Position numbers and translations under genes: made by a program
Source: Anaeramoeba flamelloides
Taxonomy: Eukaryota; Metamonada; Anaeramoebidae
NCBI GenBank assembly: GCA_027625915.1
Contig: JANTQA010000047.1
Coordinates: 19,902,001 to 19,966,000 of the forward strand
DNA: 64,000 bases
Direction: 5' to 3'
Shown: positions 25,285 through 34,987 of the stretch, one piece after another
Numbering within the stretch: position 1 is the stretch's first letter
Layout: the number at the start of each line of letters is the position of its first letter
Notes under the pieces: generated by a model
Told to the model about the DNA's origin: nothing
Databases searched by the model: none
The model's input: the letters and a program-made list of their open reading frames with translations, nothing else

Positions 25285-25878
25285 TTAACTTGGTTTCTTC
25301 TTTAAAAGGTGTTCTTTTGACATGTCAAAATCTTTATGATTAATGTTCTCATTGAAGGGGGGCAAAGAAAACGGCTGTGATTTTGAATCGGTTTTTTCAT
25401 TTTCGTTTTTATTTTTCGTCGTGTCTGTATCGTCAATTTCCTTGATCCAGATTATATGGTTATTTGTAAATTTATCTTTATTTAATGTATTTACATTGTT
25501 GGGCAAGGCGCTTAAACTTCTTTTTTTGAAGATTGTTTGCTTTGAAATAAAGGTATTCGAATGGTTTGTTGAACTTCCAAATAGAAGCTCATTTGCAAAA
25601 ACAAGCGAAATGGCTATAATAATAACCATCATTGTAAACCCGGCTTTATTGTTATTATTATTTCTTGTTTTTTTCTTTTTCTTTTCCAATTTTACAGTAT
25701 CCTTTGTTGTTTTTGGTAAACTTGGTGTTTCTGTAGTTTCGTTTTCCTTTACCGGTATTTGTCCAAAGTTGTACAAATTATCACATAACGATTCAATAAC
25801 AAGTCCTGTGCGTTCTCCTATTTCGTTCCCTGATTTTAGAAGCTGTTTAATTTCATTTTTTAATTCATCTTGTCTTGA
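25285..25878 (-). CDS. Single-pass membrane protein, 5' end unresolved
   Basis: Last exon of an unrecognised protein, 197 residues visible. The frame opens after an acceptor-like AATAATAG at 25879-25886. No ATG lies near its start, so upstream sequence is missing. Order: an amphipathic N-terminal stretch (SRQDELKNEIKQLLKSG...IGERTGLVIESLCDNLYNF), a Lys/Asn-rich linker, one hydrophobic segment MMVIIIAISLVFA (about 83-95) with positive charge before it, then a polar Asn/Lys-rich tail ending KKKPS and TAA. The charge distribution suggests the N-terminus faces the cytosol. A candidate first exon, ATG AAA CAG followed by GTTGTG at 26532-26540, would splice in phase but needs a 650-nt intron; this is speculative. 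No family assigned. Confidence 0.55.
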   Translation of the reverse strand, partial: SRQDELKNEIKQLLKSGNEIGERTGLVIESLCDNLYNFGQIPVKENETTETPSLPKTTKDTVKLEKKKKKTRNNNNNKAGFTMMVIIIAISLVFANELLFGSSTNHSNTFISKQTIFKKRSLSALPNNVNTLNKDKFTNNHIIWIKEIDDTDTTKNKNENEKTDSKSQPFSLPPFNENINHKDFDMSKEHLLKKKPS

Positions 25879-26573
25879 CTATTATTCAAAGTACAATTAT
25901 ATCAAAAAAATACAAAAATTAAAAAAAGAAAGCGATTTATTAGACTGTTTTGTTGTTTTTTTTTTTTTTTTTTTTCAAAGAAAGAAAAAATATTTGATTT
26001 TTTTTTATGTTTGGTTAGATAGGAAAAAAAAAACTTTCACAAGCCGAATATAAAGATCTATAACTTTTTTAAAAGGATGAGTACTTAGTATTTTAAAAGG
26101 TGTTATTTGCGTTACATTCTACTTATGATGGTTTTTTCTTTCCTCCAAGCAAATATTAATTGTTGGAAGACTTTAAAGCTTCTTTAAAGCTTTCTTAAAG
26201 TTTGTTTAAAACTTTTTAAAATTGTTTTAAGCTTTACTTAACCTTTCTTTAAACCTTCATTAATACCTTCTTAAAACTTTCCAGAATTTTTCACTTAAAA
26301 CCTGATCCAACCAATTTCAAAAAAATAGAAAAACTACCAATCAAAAGGAAACCCCACTCATCTTCCAAACCAACTGCGAAACCTTCAATTTGTATACCCA
26401 GCTGGAATAGTTTAGGGAATAGAAATACTACACTTTCCTTCAATTTGGAAATAATTTTGATTTTGACAGTTATTTCATTTTTTTGTTTTTTCATTTTTTT
26501 GTTTATTGTTCCTTTTTTCCAGTTACACAACCTGTTTCATTAAATCGGAAATTTGTTTACAATGATTGATATA

Positions 26574-26715
26574 AGGTTAAAGTTGAGTTCAATTAAATAT
26601 AAAAATAACCTAAGATGATTTGGTGGTATCTAACCATCTGATCGATCAACAATTGTTCGGAGAAATTTCAACAAATTTACTAATATAATTTTTTGTTCTG
26701 CTAGTTTCGTTATTG
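26574..26715. mobile_element. Fragment of the 530-bp mariner-like MITE family
   Basis: Shares the diagnostic GATCGATCAACAATTGTT followed by AATTTCAACAAATTTAC, in the opposite orientation to 42023, 51175 and 62609. Terminal repeats are not visible, so this is an internal remnant. Confidence 0.55.
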
Positions 26716-26877
26716 CGAAGACATTGATCTTTATTTTTTCGTTTTATTTTTTTTTTTTTTTTTTTTTTTCTTTTATTTATATTAAAAGTGTTACTATAAA
26801 AAAATTAATACTGGGTAAGGTTATTTTAAAAAAGTGAGGAATTTTTTTTTTAAGAGATTTTCAGAATCAAAACTTTT

Positions 26878-27820
26878 TTAAGGGACTAGTCTATATTAAA
26901 TTTTTTTTAGGTAAATTTAATAGAGATTTAGAATTTTTTTTGCCAATTACTTAGATTTGAAATCAAAGTGAAAAACTTCTTAGTATGTTAATGAAATCTT
27001 GCTAAATGACATTCATTAAATTTAGTTATTGTTTTTATAGAAATAAAAAATTTTTGCATTTTTTCACTTTTTTGAAAGTTGCTTTTTTTCAACTTTTCGC
27101 AAAAATACAAAAAATAAAAAAAAATATATGAACAAGAAAGCAAAACCTTGTTATGTTTGTGGAAGACGTACAAAAAATAGTTTGAAAAATATACCTGAAA
27201 TGGTTTTTTTGGATTTGCATGAAAACATAGTTTGATTCGAAAAAAATATAAAATATATGCTTTACTCTTAATAAAAGATTTTCTTTTTTTATATTGTACC
27301 ATTCTTTTTTTTCATGAATCTACTTTTTCAGTTTACACTCTTTTGTTTTTGTTGAATTTGAAGTTTTTTTAAGTATTCCCAAATTATCATTCCAAAAGTT
27401 TTTGACAGAGTCAATAAAAATCAAAAGAAAAGAATAAGAACTATTTTTTTAAAATGTAATTATTGATAAAACACATTGAGTTCTTTATAGAGTCAAGTTG
27501 GATGAACAGAAGTGAAGGAGAAAATATTCACCAGTTTTAAATTATTTTTTCGTTTTTCAAAATGAAATAAATATATTTTTGAGAAAATAATTAAATCCAA
27601 AATTAATCAAAAAATTCTCATCCTTTAAAGATCTTTTTTTAAAAAAAATTTTTTAAAAGTCACTTTTTTTGGACAGAATTGTAAAATTTTAAAAAAACAA
27701 GAACTAAAAGTTCTAGCATTGAAAAAACCTGTCTATTTTCAATTCTAAACATATTCCAAGATAAGGATTCCTTATTTAGTTATTGGTCAAAAAAAAAATT
27801 AATATAGACTAGTCCCTTAA
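26878..27820. mobile_element. TTAA-flanked inverted-repeat element
   Basis: Ends are TTAA-GGGACTAGTCTATATTAA and its inverse AATATAGACTAGTCCC-TTAA, 943 bp apart. The outermost bases resemble the GGGATTAGC foldback family. On the minus strand an ATG-started 104-residue frame (26988-27302) is Lys/Phe-rich and unrecognised; I do not call it a gene. Confidence 0.6.
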
Positions 27821-28858
27821 AGTTTTCTAAGTTAATAAATTGAGTACTTTTGTCAAAAAAGGGTGCTTTCCTTCATACACCAACCTATGTATCATATTTA
27901 AACGTTGATCCCTGACTTTTTTAAAATAGAAATCTTCCAAAAAGTTTTAATTCTCAAAAAGTTTTCACTTTTTTAATATAGAAAACTTGGTAAAAGTTTT
28001 CAAAAGGTCAGAACTTTTTTAAAATGGCTTAAACTTAAACATGATTTAAGTGTTACTGTAAAGGGTTAAATGAAAGAATTATTTAATCTGGTAATGAGCG
28101 AATTTTAAATAGGAAAAAATTTTTCACCCCATATTCTTTCTTTTTTTTTATAATAAAAATTAAAGTAATCAAGAAAAACTTGTTTGGTGAATGTTCTTTG
28201 AGTAGCCCTTTTTATTATTTGTGTTGTATATTTTGGATGGGCTGGCAATTCAAAATGAAGTACAATTGAGGAATTTTTGAATAAAAATGAGAAAAACTTT
28301 TGTACTAAAACATTTTCCAGTCAAAATGGCCAGTTATAATGGGTGAATTGCGTGTTTAAAGAGTTTGAATAAAAATTAGAAGAAAAAATTTATTTTGAAA
28401 ATTTTAAAATTGAAACCACATTTTGCTTTTTTTCTCATTTTTTTCAATAGTTTTTTTACAAGTAATTCATTTGTAAATTTTTTTTATTGCAAGATCGATA
28501 GTCACTTGGTAAAAACTTGTTATTCTATTGTTACTGAAAATAGTGAAAATGATTGTAGAGAAATGATATTGATTTATATTAGAATTTTATTTGATCAAAA
28601 ATTGAAGATCAAAATGAACATTGTTATTTTTCTCAATGAGGCAATAAGAATTTGAGTTTTTCAATTTTTAAGAGAATCAATTGGTTTTTATGTTTTAATT
28701 TATACGGAATATCAACTGTCATTTGATGTTTATTATTCTACTTATTTCTTATTTGTTATTCAAAGGTTATTTATAATAATAATTGATATTTGAAAAAAAT
28801 GTTGGGCAATTTGACTGAAACAAGTTTTATTTAAATTTTGAGTCAAAGAAATTTAAAA

Positions 28859-29610
28859 TAAACTAAATTTCATAATAAATGGTCCATGTTACATTTGAAT
28901 TTTGAATTGTGTTTGTATTGTTTTGAAGTTTTTCCCCTCATAACGAAAAGTTTGCAAATAAATGATTTTTTCTCTTATTTATTTTTTCCACAGTGTTTTG
29001 TTAAAATGGAAAATGAAAATGAAAAATTTGAAAGAAGTAACAGATGAATTAATGAAAAAATTCGTTTCAAATATGGAAAAGAGATTAGATTTAGTTATTC
29101 AAATGGAAGGAGAGTCGATAAATGGGTTTTGTTAATTTTTTAAATTTTCTATTTTTTATGGAATACTTCTTTCAAAATAAATATCCCAATTTTTTTTAAT
29201 TGTTTTTTTTACTTTTTTTTATTTTATTTTTAGACGAAAAAAAAATATCTCTTGAGTATAGAACTGAATATTCAAATAGAAATTTTTATATTTCTGATAA
29301 ATTTCAAAATATGAATAAAAATTTTTCGTTGAATTTCCATTTTTTAAATTTTTTTTTAACTGGTCTTTGAATAAAGAATGTTTTTACTTTAATTGTAAGG
29401 AAACTCTGAAAAGTTAAATGATCTTCAAAAGATTCTTTGTCAATAACTGTTTTGAATGTTGAGTTTTTACATTTATAAAATGGAATGTGAACGAGAAATA
29501 TTTTTAACATTTTTTGGAATTTATCAGTATAATAGATAACTTCAATTATTAAAAATATTTTTCTTTAAAATTTGATTTTTAATGGGCCAATGATTTTGAA
29601 ATAGAGTTTA
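28859..29610 (+). mobile_element. Tc1/mariner-derived element, family J, with transposase C-terminal remnant
   Basis: Ends TAAACTAAATTTCATAATAA and inverse TGATTTTGAAATAGAGTTTA, with TA at both edges. At about 29008-29135 the plus strand reads [18 protein letters not shown], then [16 protein letters not shown]. This fits the C-terminus of Tc1-type transposases (Leu/Ile-rich helix, Ser-Met-x-x-Arg, Val-Ile). An inverted second copy lies at 54896-55410 and encodes the same peptide with a few substitutions. No catalytic core is present, so it is non-autonomous. An 86-residue frame just upstream (28395-28655) is not recognised as a gene. Confidence 0.65.
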
Positions 29611-29970
29611 TGAATATTGTTTCTCAATAAACTTCAAAATGTTGAAAAAAGATGTTTATAGGTTGTTGTTTGTTGTTTGTTGTTTGTTGTTTGTGGTTGG
29701 TGGTTCGATCGATGTTATTGGGTAATAATTTTGTAAAAGTTAATGATCACTTTTGGATTCTTAAAGATCTTTTTTACAATTTATGTATTTTGTTGTGAGA
29801 TTAAATCACTAAAGAATCAAAAATTTCCATTCATAAAAAAGTAATTTAAATGATAGGAATTCTTTTCTCTCTAAAAATCAACACTATGGACTTGGGATAA
29901 CTTAAAATTTAAAATTAATAAGAATATTACAGTTTCAAATGAAAAAGAAAAAAGAAGGATAATGTCTTAC

Positions 29971-30645
29971 AAGCAACATTTTTCGTTCATTTTTTGCCAG
30001 ATCAATTTTATTTGACAAGAATTTTTTTGTTTCTTTGAGATTGGAAACTTTTTGATCTAAATTGGTAATTTTTTGTTTAATTTTTGTGTAGCATTTAGCT
30101 GCAGAAATTCTGTTTTTTAAAATCTTTCTTTTTTTTTTTTGTTTCTTGGTTAAATATTTTAATTGTGATCTTGTAAAATCACCAACAAGAACAATTTCGT
30201 CAACAGACAATTTGTCTTTGTTGCTGTAGTTGTTTAGATTCATTTTTGAAATTGATGTTGTATTAATATTATTACTATTGTTGGTGTTTGTATTTGTAAT
30301 TGTATTTGTGTTTATATTTGTTTTTGGAGAAATGTCTAGAGTCGGAATTAGCTGAATTTTTAGGTTGCTGTCCGTTTCTTTTTTAATTTTGATTAACGAA
30401 AGATTTGTTAATTGATTTTTTTGTGGTATTAAGTCTTTTGGTTGTTCAATTTTGCTGTGATCTCTTTTTCTATTACAACTAAATTGCTGATCTGTTGAAA
30501 GTTGTGGATCATTAAAAATGATCTCTGGAGAAAGGGAAAAAGGAATCGAGTCAGGAGAAAAGAGGATCTCGGGTTCGTTTGGTTGGCTATGAAACATATT
30601 TTCAAAGGTCTCATTTCCTGTTTTTGTTCTTTGATTTTCTTCTTT

Positions 30646-30678
<33 letters not shown>

Positions 30679-30944
30679 AAAAATAAAAAAATCAAATAGA
30701 AATAAAAGAAATTAAGAGAAAAAATTAAGAGAAAAATTGGGATCTGTGGGTTTGTAAAGATAAAAAAACAAAATTAGTAATAAAAACCTTTGATTTCTGA
30801 AAAGTTCTCAAACTTTTTGATCTTTGAAGAAGAGCTTGTACCAAAATCAACAAAAAAATTTGTTGGCAATTTTGAAAAAGGAACGATGTTCTCTTCAGTA
30901 AGTGCTGAAATAAAGCTAAACTGATCACCAACAAAGTCATTCAT
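29971..30944 (-). CDS. bZIP transcription factor-like protein with altered basic region (3' end open)
   Basis: Nuclear DNA-binding protein by family. Exon 1 is 30788-30944 (ATG at 30944; MNDFVGDQFSFISAL...NFSEIK). Exon 2 is 29971-30617, best joined at acceptor AAAACAG; alternative in-phase acceptors lie at 30638 and 30641. The exon 1 donor GTTTTT is weak. Exon 2 holds an acidic/Ser-Pro N-terminus, an Asn/Thr-rich linker, a basic run KKQKKKRKILKNRISAAK and a leucine zipper (L239, L246, L253). The signature N-x7-R-x9-L-x6-L-x6-L is present except that the invariant Arg is Tyr (N221, Y229). Exon 2 ends at a good donor (CTT then GTAAGA, 29970); unspliced, the frame would read VRHYPSFFFFI and stop at 29935. 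I could not identify the following exon. Confidence 0.72.
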
Positions 30945-32029
30945 TTTTTTGAATTTTTAATTAAAAAATACTAATTGTGGTGATTGTATGAAATCGCAAG
31001 GTGACAATTGGTAGGAAAAAAGTAAATAATTTTTTTTTTTGTAAAAACCAAAATGCTGATCAAAAAAAATGATTTGTTTTTTAGTAATTTGTTTTACACT
31101 TAACTTCCTAACACTTTATGCTTTTAGTATTCTAAAAGATTTCTTGATTTCGATTTTTAGTACTTTTTCGAAGTAACTAAATTAATTTAACTTTTTTTAA
31201 AATTTGATCTATTAAGAATTAACTTGTAAAAAAGGTGTGTAATGGTTTGTGAAGAGTGTTTAAATCAATATTTTTATTTTTTAATTAATTTATAAAATAA
31301 AAGTTAAATTAAGGCAGATTTTTTTTGAACTTGAGGATTTCAATTTGTGAACCAAAATTCGATTTAAGAACGAATTGCTTTTTCAATTTTTATTTCAAAC
31401 ATTTGCCAATTTTTTTTTTACACCTAATTCTTCTCGACAAATTGAGAAGAAAAATAATCTTGTTCCAATAAGATCACAAAAGAGTTGAAAATAATCACTA
31501 ATGTTTTTGCCAAATAAAACAAAAATAAAACACATGGTAGTTAAAGAAAAGCAGGTCTTAATTCCCAAAGTTTTCTTATTTTTTAAAGAGAAAAATTCTA
31601 ATTTACTGATAATCAATCCTTTATTTATTTTATATTCATTTGGATCTATAGTTTTGTGATTCTAAATTGTCGTCAAGAAAGGCCTTTATTGAATTTATTT
31701 ATACAAAAAAAGTTTTTTTTAGAAATGATGAGTCTACAAAACTAATAACAGGAAAAAAAATTTATCTCTTTTAAAAAATTAAGGTAAAAAACCAACACAA
31801 CAAGAATTCAAATATTTAAAAAAAAAAGCTTTTTAGACTTTTTGGGACTTACAGCCAGACCTATAGAAAATTTTCACTTTCAGATATACTTTCAAATGAT
31901 TACACCTTTCAAATACTCAAGAGATACTATCAAATTTAAATCTAATTAAAAATTGTATATTTTTATCTCACTTTTTTTTTTGATAAATAGATCAAAAATC
32001 AAGTTTGATCAAAAATATAACATTATTTG

Positions 32030-32235
32030 TTGCAAAATAATTTTAACAATATTTTCATAAAGCTTTCCGAAAAAAGAGGCTTTCTAAAAATCATGTTACA
32101 TTTCAAATTTTTAATTCTGAAAACAGATTAAATTATAAATTTAACTTTCTGAACTCTGCACTTTGAAGATTTATTTTAATTTTTGCAAAGTGATTTTTTT
32201 AAAAAGTTTAATGAAAATGTTGATCTTTTTATTTA
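32030..32235. mobile_element. Family D foldback MITE
   Basis: Left TTGCAAAATAATTTTAACAA...TTCATAAAGCTTTCC; right AAAAAGTTTAATGAAAATGT...TTTTTATTT. Centre diverged (TTTCTGAACTCTGCAC). Confidence 0.55.
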
Positions 32236-33389
32236 AAAATTAACAGTATTCAAAAAAAAAGTAATCTTTTTCAAAATTAAGTAGTTTCCGTATTTTATAA
32301 TCCAATAATATTATATTTCAGATTAACAAATATATGCTGAATTAAAAGAATGTTGAGTAAAGAAATCTTGTTAAATTTTATATTAAGGTTCAAGTCATTA
32401 AAGTGAAAAAATAATTATCTGAAATATAAAAACAAAATTTAGTAATTTTTATAAGTAACTAATTCCCATCAAATAATAACCAAAGTGTGAATAACAATTG
32501 ATCCCCAGGATTCAAAAATCCAAAAAGAGGGTATTTATAGATAAAGGTGCCAAAGGTCTAGACTCAATTTCCAATGTGGATAGTTAATATATATAATTTG
32601 GAAAATAACTGTGTTGGTTTTGAAGGGTCGCTCTTTGGCACTTTTTGAGATCTCCAAAGGTTTTTTTTTTCATTTCTTTTCTATTCTCAAACTGGTTATT
32701 TTTTTATCAAGAACACTGTGAAATCATTACTTTGCTAAAAATATATAGGGTTGCGCAATAACATAAAATTGGATTAAATTGAATTAAAACAGGTGTGTAT
32801 GGAAAGAATGAAATTTATTTTAAATTGAAGAAATTAAACCCTTTGTAAATTGGAAAAAAGGAACATGCTATTTTTTTTTAAATTTTGATTTTTTTAAATT
32901 AGAGTGCTTTTCTTTTTTTTTTTGAATTGAATTTTTTTCTTTTGAGATCTTCTCAAAATATTTTTTTTATTATTTGAATTTTTTCAAAAAAAGAAGAACA
33001 ATTTCACAATACCCCCCCCCCCCCCCCCTCCCCCTTTTTTTTTTTTTGGTTTCCAGTCACTCCTTGGATATGGAATAAATTCACAGCAGATGACTAGAAT
33101 CTGAAGGTTTTTTTTTCAATAAATTTGTTCTTTGCTTAAAAGGTATTTTTTTTTGATATTGCCTTGAAAGCGATTGAAACTCAAAATTCGGTGGCGTAAA
33201 GGGTAACCCCAATTCATTTTAAAGGGTTGTGGGGTTAATATAGAGGGTGATTAGAGGGTTGTTAGGTGTCGTGTAATAACTGGGTTTTTTTAAGTTTTTG
33301 TAATAAAAAAGAAAAATTCATGAATTTTGTTTTAATTTCTAGAATTAAATAAGAACTTAACAAGCCATTCCCGGTGATTTAAAAGGATA

Positions 33390-33548
33390 TTATTTGTTTC
33401 AAAATAAATAGAAAATATTTTTATTCAGCTTTCCTATAAAAGATTTTTAAAAATCATGCTATATTTGAAATTTATAATTCTGAAAAGAATCTTAAATTAA
33501 TCAATATCTCTTTTAGAATTGTGAACTTTGCTGATTTTTAAATTCTTG
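33390..33548. mobile_element. Family D foldback MITE, right end missing
   Basis: GTTTCAAAATAAATAGAAAA...TTATTCAGCTTTCCTA, then ATCATGCTATATTTGAA and TTTTAGAATTGTGAACTTTG; the inverted right arm is replaced by a T-rich run. Confidence 0.5.
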
Positions 33549-34987
33549 GGTTTTTTTTTTTTTGTGTAATCAAACCCAAGCTATTCCCTCTTAAATTTTT
33601 AGAAAATATTCAATTAGGGTCAGAAGGGGGGGGGCTAAAAGTTAATAATTTCACCTTTTTAGTATTTTTCAATTTAATTAGTAAACAATATTGTTTTTTT
33701 TTGTTCTTATTTTTTGTTTGACTTTTATTAATTTAAGCACCTTATCTAAAAATATTAAGAATATTTTATTTATAACATATAAAAAACACAGTATAAAAAT
33801 GTTGAAATAGGAGCAAAAAGAACAACCATTTATTATTCCACAGCGTTACTCAGAGGATTAAACCCGATATATTCCTGTGGGTGTTTTTGTAAGTAAAAAA
33901 ATTTTTCATTAATTGTTTTTCGACAAGTACTTTGAAGACTAAAAATAAACAAGACACAACTATAGTCTAAAGCATATTTTTTTGATCCTTTTGAATTGGT
34001 AATAAGGTCAAATTTTGGCTTTATGACTGTTATTCTTTTTATATTTTTTTCTACTAAGGTTCAAACTTAATCAAATTCTTTATTTTCAATACTTTAGTGG
34101 TGTTACTTCAAGTTCACAAGAAATTTCAACTTTGACTGACAAAATTCTGTCTGCCAAAGAAAAATAAAACGTTAACTATTCTTACGAAAGTTTTCTTTCA
34201 AGTTTCTTTCCTTTCAATCGTTAAAGAAAATTATAAAACTATTTTTTTTTAATACATTTTGGGAATTCAATTTACACTATTCTACTTTGAAAGTGAAAGA
34301 TTTTAGTTTTTTTTGGGGGGGGTGGTTAAGAATAAAAAGAAAGTTTGTTAAGAATTAGAAAATTAAAATAGGATTTTATTGTAACAAATTTAAAGTTAAT
34401 GAAAATTATCTCAAGTTTTGAAAAAAAAATTCCTTTTTCAAATTTAAACTAAATTCGAACCTTTTCCAACAATTTAGTTTCTCTCTTGGTTTCTTTATTA
34501 TCAGTTCATCTCTTTTACTTTTCTATACTTTTGTCAAAGAATTTTTAACTTTAAACTTATCAGATTCTTAAACAAAAGATCAAAACCTAAAAATAAAAGA
34601 CTGATCTAAAAAACAGGTAACCTCCTTTTGATCTATTAGGTTTTTAAAAAAGAGTTACAGTTAAATTTATTTAAAGGTTTTTAAAAAATATAAACGATTA
34701 TCCGAGAGAGTAAACAACTTAAAGTATTAGAAATAACCAAATCAATAATCGAGTTTAAATCGAAAATAACGATAGGAGGTTTAAAATTAACGGTTTATTT
34801 TGAAAGGATCCAAAAATAAAACTTTATAATTCACTTAAACACTTAGTGTAAACAAATTATATACTTTGAAAACAACCTACCTTCAATAGTTAATAATTTG
34901 AATGTGAAAAAAATCATTTTTTTTTAATTTTTTTTATTTAGAAATAATCATCTAATTCATTTTCTTTTGATCGAATCAAAGTCACAA

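Larger units (their letters stand above)
30945..34987. other. Intergenic between the bZIP and RhoGEF genes
   Basis: 4.0 kb, divergent promoter region. Contains two family D MITEs, a C-run at 33011-33034 followed by T's, a G-run near 33626, and a small inverted pair (GGTGCCAAAGGTC at 32550, CTCTTTGGCACTT at 32631). A minus-strand 73-residue frame (31395-31616) has no recognisable domain and is left out. Confidence 0.5.

Noticed and set aside
29304-29510. 68-residue minus-strand frame as the missing last bZIP exon
   Set aside because: It starts with its own ATG, lies inside a transposon-derived element and adds no zipper heptads; kept only as a possibility in the findings.
29660-29720. TGTTGTT repeats followed by GGTTCGATCGATG, resembling a tRNA T-loop
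   Set aside because: No acceptor stem, anticodon arm or D-arm can be formed around it.
30725-30940. 71-residue minus-strand ATG frame
   Set aside because: Overlaps bZIP exon 1; the +1-shifted ATG at 30944 gives a more protein-like sequence that splices to the zipper exon.
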